This document shows, one piece after another, positions 54,873 through 64,000 of a stretch of DNA of 64,000 nucleotides (within the stretch, counting starts at the first letter, position 1; each line of letters starts with the position of its first letter). Both the position numbers and the translations under genes were made by a program. The stretch is from Ensifer adhaerens (lineage in GTDB: Bacteria > Pseudomonadota > Alphaproteobacteria > Rhizobiales > Rhizobiaceae): assembly GCF_013283195.1 (NCBI RefSeq), contig NZ_JABEKT010000003.1, forward strand, positions 637,323 through 701,322, given 5' to 3'. The notes below the pieces were generated by a model, which saw only the letters and a program-made list of their open reading frames with translations, ran no database searches and was not told where the DNA came from.

Positions 54873-55859
54873 ATGGCGACCACGAAATCGAAACTTATCA
54901 CAAGCCTGATGGCCGTCGGCCTGATGCTCGCAGCGACTGGCTCGGCCGCCGCCGATCCGATCCGCATCGGCATCGCCAATTTCGGCGAACATCCGCCACT
55001 CAATGCAGCGATCGCCGGTTTCAAGAAGGCGCTCGCGGAAAACGGCTTCGTCGAGGGCAAGGACGTCGTCTACACGGAAAGCCACACCAATTTCGACGCT
55101 TCGCTCGTGCCGCAGATGATCGCGAAGCTGCAGGCCGAACAACCGAAGCTCGTCTACACCGTCACCACGCCGGTTTCGCAGATTGCCAAGAAGGCACTCG
55201 CCGGCTCCGGCATTCCGGTCGTTTTCACGGCCGTCACCGATCCGGTAGCCGCCAAGCTCGTCCCGTCCTCCGAAAGCGGGGACGATGGCATCTCCGGTGC
55301 GACCGACAGCCAGGACATGGCTGCGGTGCTTGCCTTCACCAAGAAGCTGTTGCCGAACGCCAAGCGCCTCGGCCTTCCCTATAATCCGGGCGAGGCCAAT
55401 GACGTGGCGCTGCTCGAAACCGTTCGCAAGATCGCACCCGAACAGGGCTTCGAAGTCGTCGAAGTCGGCGTCGACAATCTCAATGACATCCAGCAGCGCA
55501 TTACCTCGCTCGCCGGCAAGGTGGACGTCATCTACGGTCCGACCTCCAACATGATCCAGCCGGCCATCGCCGCGGTTGCGTCGGCCGCGCGCCAGTCTGG
55601 CATTCCGGTCGTCAACGCCGTCGATACCGCGGTGCTGGAAGGCTTCGTACCGGCAAGCTTCGCCGTCAACTACGAACAGGTCGGCGAGAATGCAGGCAAG
55701 ATCGCGGCCGAAGTGTTGAAGGGCAAGGACCCGAAGTCCATCGCCCCCGTGCGCCCTGCCGTTGAAGATCACCAAGCGCTGATCTCCAAGAAGGCGATGG
55801 CTGCCTTCGGCATCGAGATCCCGGCTTCGCTCGCCGACTGCAAATGCATCGTCGAGTGA
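54873..55859 (+). CDS. ABC transporter substrate-binding protein (TrpX-like, PF04392)
   Basis: 328 residues from ATG 54873, behind GGAGGAGGA; the frame is open upstream to 54786. Signal peptide ends at SAAADP. Two-lobed fold: IRIGIANFGEHPPLNAAIAG, VYTESHTNFDASLVPQMI, LVYTVTTPVSQIAKKAL, VFTAVTDPVAAKLVP, then VIYGPTSNMIQPAIAAVASA and SGIPVVNAVDTAVLEGFVPA. This is the ABC_sub_bind family, which includes the tryptophan receptor TrpX; an aromatic amino-acid ligand such as kynurenine fits the neighbouring genes. First gene of the operon. Confidence 0.88.
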   Translation: MATTKSKLITSLMAVGLMLAATGSAAADPIRIGIANFGEHPPLNAAIAGFKKALAENGFVEGKDVVYTESHTNFDASLVPQMIAKLQAEQPKLVYTVTTPVSQIAKKALAGSGIPVVFTAVTDPVAAKLVPSSESGDDGISGATDSQDMAAVLAFTKKLLPNAKRLGLPYNPGEANDVALLETVRKIAPEQGFEVVEVGVDNLNDIQQRITSLAGKVDVIYGPTSNMIQPAIAAVASAARQSGIPVVNAVDTAVLEGFVPASFAVNYEQVGENAGKIAAEVLKGKDPKSIAPVRPAVEDHQALISKKAMAAFGIEIPASLADCKCIVE

Positions 55860-55996
55860 CCTGACGCCATCGGCGGTCGGTGCGCTGAGCACCGTCCGCC
55901 TGAGCGCCAGGAGCGCTCGACCCTTTTGTTTTTTTCACAATTCCTGATGCAAAGCCGCTGAGACGCATTTGCTGGAATTGCTCAGAGGAGGAACGG

Positions 55997-56776
55997 ATGC
56001 TCGAAATCCGATCTGCACGTAAGGTCTTCTACAAGGGACAGCCCGACGAGAAGATCGCCCTCAACGACCTCAGTCTGACGCTCCCGACCGGCAACTTTGC
56101 CATCGTCATCGGATCGAACGGCGCCGGCAAGAGCAGCATGTTGAACGCCATTTCCGGCGCACTGATGCTCGATTCCGGCAAGATCCTGATCAACGGAGAC
56201 GATGTCACGGCGCTGCCGGTGCACAAGCGCGCAAGCCGTGTCGCCCGGGTGTTCCAGGATCCGATGAAGGGCACGGCTGCCTCGATGACGGTAGCGGAGA
56301 ATATGCTGCTTGCCGAATTGCGCGGCAAGAAGCTGAGCCTCAACCGTGGCCTCAACGCCAAGCGGCTCGCGAGCTACCGCGAACGCCTCGCCGCACTGAA
56401 TCTCGGACTGGAGAACCGTCTGGAAACACGCGTCGAGCTGCTTTCGGGCGGCCAGCGGCAATCGCTTTCTCTGATCATGGCAACGTGCGACCAGCCTGAT
56501 CTCCTGCTTCTCGACGAGCATACGGCCGCGCTTGATCCGCGCACGGCCGATATCGTGATGCAGGCGACGGTGCGCGCGGTCGAGGCCTTCAACCTCACAA
56601 CGCTGATGGTGACGCACAACATGCAGCACGCTGTCGATTTCGGCCATAGCGTGGTGATGCTCGATGCCGGCAGGACACGGCTTGAAATCACCGGCGCGGA
56701 AAAGGCCGAGGTCACGATCCCGAAACTTATCGGTCACTTCGGATTGAAGACCGATCGAATGCTGCTGGCGAGCTGA
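55997..56776 (+). CDS. ABC transporter ATP-binding protein
   Basis: 259 residues, GAGGAGGAACGG before the ATG. Walker A GSNGAGKSSML, Q-loop in VFQDPMKGT, signature LSGGQRQSLSL, Walker B LLLLDEHTAALD and H-loop VTHNM. It powers the importer with the permease next door, whose start follows seven bases after this stop. Gap of 137 bases to the binding protein, without a clear terminator. Confidence 0.92.
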   Translation: MLEIRSARKVFYKGQPDEKIALNDLSLTLPTGNFAIVIGSNGAGKSSMLNAISGALMLDSGKILINGDDVTALPVHKRASRVARVFQDPMKGTAASMTVAENMLLAELRGKKLSLNRGLNAKRLASYRERLAALNLGLENRLETRVELLSGGQRQSLSLIMATCDQPDLLLLDEHTAALDPRTADIVMQATVRAVEAFNLTTLMVTHNMQHAVDFGHSVVMLDAGRTRLEITGAEKAEVTIPKLIGHFGLKTDRMLLAS

Positions 56777-56783
56777 GACCGAC

Positions 56784-57707
56784 ATGGACACCATTTACAC
56801 TGTTATCTCGAACTTCATCGCGCTTGTGCCGGTCACGCTGGCGCAAAGCCTTATCCTGTCCTTCATCGTGCTCGGCATCATGCTGCCGTTCCGCACGCTG
56901 AACTTTCCGGATCTGACCAGCGAAGGCGCATTCCCGCTCGGCGGCTGCGTCTGCGCACTGTCGCTGGCCGGCGGCGCGCCGGGCTGGCTTGCCATCCTCG
57001 CGGCCATGGCCGCCGGGTTCCTGGCCGGAAGCTGCACGGCCTTCGTGCATCTGCGTTTCCGTATCCATACGCTCTTGGCCGGCATCCTGATGATGACCAT
57101 GCTCTACAGCATCAATCTGCGGCTCATGGGCAAGTCCAACCTCTCGGTCTACGGCACGCCGACCATTTTTGATGGTATTCCCTTCGTCGAGCCGGGCTTT
57201 CCTGTCAGCAAGATCGTCGTCGCGGGCCTGCTCGGTATTGCCGTCTATTGTCTGCTGAACCTCTATTTCCGGACCGAACGCGGCACGGCCATGCGCGCCG
57301 TCGGCTCCAACCCGGACATGGCGGAAGCGCAGGGCATCAGCATCTGGGCCGCCACCATCGGTGGCGTCGGCCTTGCCGGGGCCTTCTCAGCGACCAGTGG
57401 TGCGCTCATGGTGCAATCGCAGGGATTTGCCGACGTCAACATGGGGATCGGTACGCTGATCAACGGCCTAGCCGCCCTGATGATCGGCGAAGCCATCGTC
57501 GGCAAGCAGACCATCCGCCGCCAGCTTGCCGCCCCCTTCGTCGGCGCCATCGTCTACTACCAGCTTGTCTCTCTGTGCCTGGCAGCCGGAATGCCGCCGA
57601 CCGACCTGAAGCTCGCGACCGGCCTCTTCGTGCTCGCCATGCTCGCCCTGCCGACCCTCAAGCGTAGCCGCGGGCCCATGCCAGCCCGCGAAGCCATTCG
57701 TGAATAG
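56784..57707 (+). CDS. ABC transporter permease
   Basis: 307 residues with about eight membrane helices. Branched-chain/TrpY-like permease features: LNFPDLTSEGAFPLGGCVCA near residue 40, and GTAMRAVGSNPDMAEAQGIS, the coupling loop that meets the ATPase. It lies in the inner membrane, probably as a dimer. Starts seven bases after the ATPase gene. Confidence 0.9.
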   Translation: MDTIYTVISNFIALVPVTLAQSLILSFIVLGIMLPFRTLNFPDLTSEGAFPLGGCVCALSLAGGAPGWLAILAAMAAGFLAGSCTAFVHLRFRIHTLLAGILMMTMLYSINLRLMGKSNLSVYGTPTIFDGIPFVEPGFPVSKIVVAGLLGIAVYCLLNLYFRTERGTAMRAVGSNPDMAEAQGISIWAATIGGVGLAGAFSATSGALMVQSQGFADVNMGIGTLINGLAALMIGEAIVGKQTIRRQLAAPFVGAIVYYQLVSLCLAAGMPPTDLKLATGLFVLAMLALPTLKRSRGPMPAREAIRE

Positions 57708-57720
57708 AAGGACTGCCCCT

Positions 57721-58962
57721 ATGAAGATCGATATTCCTGCCGTCGAGGCGCTGGACCGCGACGACCCGCTCGCAGGCTTCAAGAGCCGCTTTGATTTGCC
57801 GGAGGGCGTAACCTATCTCGACGGCAATTCGCTGGGCGCGGCGCTCTTCGCCTCCTATGCCGAGATCGAAAAAGCCGCGAAGCTCGAATGGGGTCAGGAT
57901 CTCATCCGCAGCTGGAACAAGGCCGGCTGGTTTGCGCTGCCGCTGACGCTCGGCGACCGCGTCGGCCGCCTCATCGGCGCCGCACCCGGCCAGACGGCCG
58001 TGACCGACCACACCTCGGCCAACGTCTACAAGGCGTTGCATGCAGCACTCGGCCTCAATGCTGAGCGCAAGGTCATCGTGGCGGAAAGCGGGAGCTTCCC
58101 GACCGACCTCTACATGGCGGAAGGCGTGATGGCGACGCGCCCCAGCACGGTCATGCGGCTGGAGGGCGTCGATGCGCCCCGGATCGAGGACCTGATTGAC
58201 GAAACCGTCGCCGTAGTCCTGATCAACCACGTCAACTATAAGACCGGCGCGCTGCGCGACATGGAGGCGCTGACCAAGCGCGCCCACGCGGCCGGCGCAC
58301 TCGTCGTCTGGGACCTCTGCCATTCCGCCGGCGCGCTGCCGGTGGAACTCGACGGCTGCAACGTCGATTTCGCCGTCGGCTGCACCTACAAGTACCTCAA
58401 CGGTGGCCCCGGCGCGCCCGCCTTCATCTATGTGGCCAAGCGTCACCAGGAAAAGGTCAGCCAGCCGCTCAGCGGTTGGTGGGGCCATGCCCGCCCGTTC
58501 GGCTTCGAGCGCGGCTACGACGGCGGTGCGGGCATCCTGCGCTTCCTCTCCGGCACGCAACCGATCCTGTCGCTGCGGGCGCTGTCGGCAGCCCTCGACC
58601 TGTGGGACGAGGTGGACATGGCGGTGATCCGCAAGAAGAGCATCGCGCTTACCGATCTCTTCATCAAGCTCGTCGAGGCCCGCTGCGGCGCGTTTGGCCT
58701 GAAACTGGTCGGACCAAGGGATGGTACTGTGCGCGGCAGCCAGGTCTCCTTCGAACACGAGGGGGCCTATGAAATCATGCAGGCCCTGATCGAGCGGGGC
58801 GTCATCGGCGATTTCCGCGCACCCGCCACCATCCGCTTCGGCTTCACGCCGCTCTACACGAGTTTCAGAGATGTCTGGAACGCCGTGGACGTGCTGCACG
58901 AGGTGATGGAAACCGGGGCATGGCGCGATGCCCGCTTCGCGGTGCGCAGTGCGGTGACCTGA
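57721..58962 (+). CDS. kynU: Kynureninase
   Basis: 413 residues from ATG 57721 with GAAGGA upstream. PLP fold type I: YLDGNSLGAA at the N-terminus, DHTSANVYKAL, VVWDLCHSAGALPVEL (PLP-ring aspartate) and the Schiff-base Lys in GCTYKYLNGGPGAP. GWWGHARPFGFE and the late PATIRFGFTPLYTSF are typical of kynureninase. It cleaves kynurenine to anthranilate or 3-hydroxykynurenine to 3-hydroxyanthranilate plus alanine; the second fits the dioxygenase at 62696. Ends at a strong terminator. Confidence 0.93.
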   Translation: MKIDIPAVEALDRDDPLAGFKSRFDLPEGVTYLDGNSLGAALFASYAEIEKAAKLEWGQDLIRSWNKAGWFALPLTLGDRVGRLIGAAPGQTAVTDHTSANVYKALHAALGLNAERKVIVAESGSFPTDLYMAEGVMATRPSTVMRLEGVDAPRIEDLIDETVAVVLINHVNYKTGALRDMEALTKRAHAAGALVVWDLCHSAGALPVELDGCNVDFAVGCTYKYLNGGPGAPAFIYVAKRHQEKVSQPLSGWWGHARPFGFERGYDGGAGILRFLSGTQPILSLRALSAALDLWDEVDMAVIRKKSIALTDLFIKLVEARCGAFGLKLVGPRDGTVRGSQVSFEHEGAYEIMQALIERGVIGDFRAPATIRFGFTPLYTSFRDVWNAVDVLHEVMETGAWRDARFAVRSAVT

Positions 58963-58989
58963 TCGGCGAACGGTAGGAAGGATGAAGAG

Positions 58990-59019
58990 GGCGCTTTCCC
59001 GGCCGGGAAGGCGCCTTTT
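58990..59019 (+). terminator. Terminator after kynU
   Basis: GGCGCTTTCCCGG-CCGGGAAGGCGCC followed by TTTT, 28 bases after the kynU stop. Confidence 0.85.
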
Positions 59020-59163
59020 CGCGTTTGTTGGCTGGCTGAAGACTTATCACATTTCGATATCAATTCATTCAACCTATGTGGATTGTTATATCAGACCGCT
59101 GATTGCATCCATTGCTGGACAGGAAGGCTCGGCCTTCCAAAGGACTGGCGAAAAGGCAATCTC

Positions 59164-60594
59164 ATGGCTCAGGAAACGCATGCTCAGCTCTATATCGGTG
59201 GCAAATGGAGGGCGACCTCCGAGACGCTCGCCGTCATCAACCCAGCCAATGAGGAGGTCATCGGCAAGGTCGCTGTCGCCCGCGAGACGGATCTCGCCGA
59301 CGCGACCGATGCCGCTTGGCAGGGTTTTCAGATCTGGAGCCGGACATCCCCCGCAGCGCGCGCGGCAATCATCCTGAACGCAGCGCAACTGCTGCGCGAA
59401 CGTTCGGAAGAGATCGCCCGCTCGATCACGCTGGAGAACGGCAAGCCGCTCTCCGAGGCTCGGTCCGAGGTCATCCGCGGTTGCGAGTTCTTCGAATGGG
59501 ACGCGGGCGAATGCGTGCGCCTCTATGGCCGGGTCATCCCGAGCGCGCCGGGTATACGCTATATGGTGCTGCATGAACCGATCGGCCCGGTTGCGGCTTT
59601 CTCGCCGTGGAACTTCCCGATGAGCCAGCCTGCCCGCAAGATCGGCGGGGCGCTTGCCGCCGGCTGCTCCATCATCATGAAGGCTTCGGAGGAGACGCCG
59701 ACGGGTGTCGTGCACATCGCCCGTGCGTTCCACGATGCCGGCCTGCCGGCCGGCGTGCTCAACCTCGTCTTCGGCCATCCTGCCGAAATTTCCGAGTATC
59801 TCATCCCGCAGGAGCGCATCCGCATGGTCGCCTTCACCGGCTCTACCGCGGTTGGAAAGCACCTGACGACGCTCGCTTCGCAGGTCATGAAGCCGGCACT
59901 GATGGAGCTTGGCGGGCATGCGCCCGTCATCGTCTGCGAGGATGCCGATCCCGTTGCCGCAGGCATTGCCTGTGCGACCCGCAAGTACCGCAATTCCGGC
60001 CAGGTCTGCACCTCGCCGACGCGGTTCTTCGTGCACGAGGCGCTCTACGATCGCTTTACCGTCGCCTTCCAGGAAAAGGCGCAATCCATCAAGGTCGGCG
60101 ACGGCCTCGATGCCGCGACCCAGATGGGGCCGGTCGCCAATGATCGTCGCATCGCGGCCCTCCAGGAGCTTGTGGACGATGCGCGTTCCAAGGGCGCGCG
60201 CGTGCTTTGCGGCGGTGGGCGCCTCGATGGCAAGGGCTACTTCTTCGCACCGACCGCGATTGCCGATCTGCCGGATGATGCCCGTGCGCTTTCCGAAGAG
60301 CCTTTCGGCCCGCTTGCCCTGATCAATCCGGTTTCTTCAGTGGAGCAGGCTGTTGCCAAAGCGAACGCGCTTCCCTTTGGTCTGGCCGCCTATGCCTTCA
60401 CGAACTCTGTTGCCAATGTCGATCGCCTCATCCAGGGCATCGAGGCCGGAAACCTATCGATCAACACGCTTGAGGCCTCCGTCGCCGAAACGCCGTTCGG
60501 CGGCGTCAAGGAAAGCGGCCTTGGCCGTGAAGGTGGCGCGGAAGGCCTGCATCACTATACCGTCGTGAAGAACGTTTCGCTGCGCATCGCCTGA
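59164..60594 (+). CDS. NAD-dependent aldehyde dehydrogenase
   Basis: 476 residues from ATG 59164, behind an AAAGGCA site; the frame is open to 59083. Motifs: SPWNFPMSQPARKIGGALAA, VAFTGSTAVGKHL (Rossmann loop), Glu in MELGGHAPVIV, Cys in NSGQVCTSPTRFF and the end PFGGVKESGLGREGG. Closest in style to succinate-semialdehyde/hydroxymuconic-semialdehyde-type enzymes. In this setting it may oxidise 2-aminomuconate semialdehyde, but the substrate is not proven. It has its own promoter behind the kynU terminator. Confidence 0.88.
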   Translation: MAQETHAQLYIGGKWRATSETLAVINPANEEVIGKVAVARETDLADATDAAWQGFQIWSRTSPAARAAIILNAAQLLRERSEEIARSITLENGKPLSEARSEVIRGCEFFEWDAGECVRLYGRVIPSAPGIRYMVLHEPIGPVAAFSPWNFPMSQPARKIGGALAAGCSIIMKASEETPTGVVHIARAFHDAGLPAGVLNLVFGHPAEISEYLIPQERIRMVAFTGSTAVGKHLTTLASQVMKPALMELGGHAPVIVCEDADPVAAGIACATRKYRNSGQVCTSPTRFFVHEALYDRFTVAFQEKAQSIKVGDGLDAATQMGPVANDRRIAALQELVDDARSKGARVLCGGGRLDGKGYFFAPTAIADLPDDARALSEEPFGPLALINPVSSVEQAVAKANALPFGLAAYAFTNSVANVDRLIQGIEAGNLSINTLEASVAETPFGGVKESGLGREGGAEGLHHYTVVKNVSLRIA

Positions 60595-60623
60595 GCGGCC
60601 GCGCGCAGCAGCCGAGAGAAACT

Positions 60624-60658
60624 GAGGCCGAAACCGTTACCGTGACGGTTTCGGCCTC
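60624..60658. terminator. Bidirectional terminator between aldehyde dehydrogenase and LysR genes
   Basis: GAGGCCGAAACCGT...ACGGTTTCGGCCTC, a 14-bp perfect stem followed by TTT on the plus strand and AGTT on the other, between two convergent genes. Confidence 0.85.
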
Positions 60659-60669
60659 TTTGCGTTTCG

Positions 60670-61575
60670 TCAACCGATCACCGGAATCATGTCGCGCAGC
60701 ACCTTGCGCAGCACTGTGCGGACCGCGAGCGTCGCAGGGGAGGGCGTGCGCTCACGCGCTGTGATGACGGCCACGTCTCGGGCGATCGACGGCTCGACCA
60801 ACGGACGGGCTGAAATCTTCCGGCCGTTCAGGCCGGTAAAGGCATAGGTCGGCAGGATGGCAAGCCCTGCCTCTCGCTCGACGAGGGAAAGGGCCGTGTT
60901 GATCTGGTGCACTTCCAGGGAAGGGCGCAGCGGCACTCCGGCGCTTTCGAAACCAACTTCGGTCAGAAGGCGGATGTTGCTTTCGCGTGTCAGCGTGATG
61001 ATCGGCTGGTCGGAGAGCGCCGACCAGGCCACTTCGGCCTTCGCGCAGATGGCGTGGCCCTCGGGCGCAAAAACCATCAGCTGGTCACGCAGCACGCGTT
61101 GAATCTCAAGACCGTCCTCGTCGCTGGCAAACGTGCCGACGCCGAGATCACAAAGGCCGCTGCGCACCCGTGGGGCGATGAGGTCCGTCACCACATCCTC
61201 TATCCTCAGCTTGAGGTTCGGATGGGTCGCGGCAACCTCCTGCAACAGGCGCGGCAGCACCGTCGCACCGAGGAAGGGTGGGGCGGCGATGCGCACGAGG
61301 CCGGTCCTCAACTGCCCGAGGTCGTGCACCGCATCGACGGCGCGCTCAATTTCCGCCAGCCCCGGCAAGGCTCCGGCGGCAAAGACGCGGCCGGCTTCGG
61401 TCAGTTCGACACGTCGGGTCGTGCGGTCGAAGAGCCGCGCGCCAAGCAGCGCCTCGAGGTCGCGGATCGCATGCGAAATGCCGGCCTGGCTGGTGCGCAA
61501 TCGTTCGGCAGCGCGGGAGAAGTTGCCGAGTTCGACCACGGCCTGGAAACACTTGATCTGACGGAGATTGAGCAT
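60670..61575 (-). CDS. LysR-family regulator
   Basis: 301 residues from ATG 61575. HTH: MLNLRQIKCFQAVVELGNFS, AERLRTSQAGISHAIRDLEA and LLGARLFDRTTRRVELTEAG. The effector domain follows from about residue 90 (GLVRIAAPPFLGATVLPRLL). Divergent from the DapA-like gene (start 61719), so the 143-base gap is its likely operator, as usual in LysR systems. Confidence 0.93.
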   Translation of the reverse strand: MLNLRQIKCFQAVVELGNFSRAAERLRTSQAGISHAIRDLEALLGARLFDRTTRRVELTEAGRVFAAGALPGLAEIERAVDAVHDLGQLRTGLVRIAAPPFLGATVLPRLLQEVAATHPNLKLRIEDVVTDLIAPRVRSGLCDLGVGTFASDEDGLEIQRVLRDQLMVFAPEGHAICAKAEVAWSALSDQPIITLTRESNIRLLTEVGFESAGVPLRPSLEVHQINTALSLVEREAGLAILPTYAFTGLNGRKISARPLVEPSIARDVAVITARERTPSPATLAVRTVLRKVLRDMIPVIG

Positions 61576-61718
61576 CGGGTCATCCATACTGATTTGAGCA
61601 TGAATATATACGAACTATGCGCCTTTATGAATAAGATTCTCCTGCGCTAAATGGTGACAACAGAGACCGGGACGGCCTGCTTCACGCGCCGCCGGAAGGA
61701 CATGCGACAGGGAGCGTC

Positions 61719-63238
<1,520 letters not shown>

Positions 63239-63264
63239 TCCGGCACCAAGACAGGGGAACCTTT

Positions 63265-64000
63265 ATGTCGACAGTCGAAGCCATCTGCCTCGTCGGCTGG
63301 GGCGCCATAGGCCAGCGGGTCGCAGCACTTCTGAAGGCGAGGGGTGCGAGTGCCCGCATAGTTGGGATCGCGGTGCGCGATCCAAAGGAAGTCGAAGGGA
63401 CCATGCCGGAGGGGGCGGTTCATCTATCGAGCCCCGAGGCATTGGCTGCGACCAGCGCGACCTTGGTTGTCGAAGCCGCAAGCCGCGAAAGCGTGTTGCC
63501 GTTCGCCCGCGCTGCGCTGGCGGCAGGCATGGATTTCGCCGTCACCTCAACCTCCGCCCTGGTGGATGTCGCTGTGCTCGACGAACTCGTCGAGCTGGCG
63601 CGGCGAAATGGCAGCAAACTGATCATTCCGCCGGGCGCGCTCGGCGGCATCGATGCCCTCTCGGCGGCGTCGCGGTTGGGGCTGGACAGCGTGGAGCACG
63701 TCATCACCAAACCCGCGCGGGCCTGGCTCGGCACGCCGGCCGAGAAGCTCTGTCGCTTGACAGAACTGCAGGAGGCGGAAGCCTTCTTCGAGGGCTCGGC
63801 GGCCGAGGCGGCGACAGCCTTTCCGCAAAATGCCAATGTGGCAGCGACCACCTCACTCGCCGGCATCGGCATGGATCGCACGCGCGTGCGCCTCGTCGCC
63901 GACCCCAAAGCCGTGGAAAACATGCACAGCATTTGCGCCCGCGGCCCCTTCGGCACGCTCGAAATCCGCCTGCAGAACCGTCCGCTTGCAACCAATCCGA
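63265..64000 (+). CDS. L-aspartate dehydrogenase (NadX-like), cut by window end
   Basis: ATG 63265 with AGGGGAA before it; open to the last base (245 residues seen, about 20 missing). Rossmann N-terminus AICLVGWGAIGQRVAALL, then VVEAASRESVLPFARAALAA, KLIIPPGALGGIDALSAASR, KPARAWLGTPAEKL, FPQNANVAATTSLAGIGMDR and the segment TRVRLVADP, which together match the aspartate dehydrogenase family (GxGxIG; PSGAIGGLD; FPxNVNVAATLSLAG). It forms or uses iminoaspartate. Place in this operon could mean NAD synthesis from aspartate, or removal of an amino group from a pathway intermediate. Confidence 0.85.
   Translation, partial: MSTVEAICLVGWGAIGQRVAALLKARGASARIVGIAVRDPKEVEGTMPEGAVHLSSPEALAATSATLVVEAASRESVLPFARAALAAGMDFAVTSTSALVDVAVLDELVELARRNGSKLIIPPGALGGIDALSAASRLGLDSVEHVITKPARAWLGTPAEKLCRLTELQEAEAFFEGSAAEAATAFPQNANVAATTSLAGIGMDRTRVRLVADPKAVENMHSICARGPFGTLEIRLQNRPLATNP

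Overview
This 64 kb window looks like accessory DNA from an alphaproteobacterium of the Hyphomicrobiales (Rhizobiales), most likely a rhizobium-type genome. The grounds are a Porin_2-type porin, three DUF982 proteins, ROSE-type RNA thermometers in front of small heat-shock genes, a CIRCE element before groESL, and rhizobial insertion sequences. I saw no rRNA, complete tRNA, CRISPR array, plasmid replication gene or conjugation gene.

Layout. 1-5 kb: a row of small exported or envelope proteins (DUF1254/1214, DUF900 lipoprotein hydrolase, beta-barrel, cysteine-rich repeat, OmpA-like, DUF2147). 5.4-7.7 kb: a lone PD-(D/E)XK-like protein and an ISKra4-family IS with 23-bp inverted repeats. 7.8-21 kb: a proteostasis island with a DegP/HtrA protease, groESL under CIRCE, four intact and two broken Hsp20 genes (two preceded by ROSE-like thermometers), three DUF982 genes, SPW-repeat proteins, an NDUFS4-like protein and an orphan gatC, mixed with IS debris (ISL3, IS21 end, IS1182).

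21.5-45.6 kb is the most interesting part. Two unrelated IS21-family elements (21538-27658 and 39576-45555) each carry an identical 3466-bp RIT element (recombinases in trio: three overlapping tyrosine recombinases between 26-bp inverted repeats). Both copies split istA at exactly the same codon, the second catalytic Asp of the DDE transposase, but in opposite orientations relative to istA. In both, a perfect 30-bp palindrome foreign to istA sits on the 5' side of the split, one base from the RIT end. It abuts the left RIT end in one copy and the right end in the other. This points to a circular intermediate with two equivalent crossover sites and a target site inside a transposase active-site motif.

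Between and beside the RIT/IS21 elements lies a defence-type cargo: a RES/Xre-like toxin-antitoxin pair, a tRNA 3'-end fragment (possible integration scar), a secreted caspase-like protease, a Gabija system (gajA OLD nuclease plus gajB UvrD-like helicase), a secreted trypsin-like peptidase with a CHAP/NlpC-like partner, an IS-truncated gene plus an HNH-like protein, and a second secreted caspase-like protein.

49-64 kb: a truncated autotransporter barrel, a porin, a large exported LVIVD-repeat protein, then a catabolic locus: GntR regulator, a three-part ABC importer, kynureninase, an aldehyde dehydrogenase, a LysR regulator, a DapA-like lyase/synthase, 3-hydroxyanthranilate 3,4-dioxygenase and an aspartate dehydrogenase cut by the window end. 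Together these suggest uptake and breakdown of kynurenine or a related aromatic amino acid.
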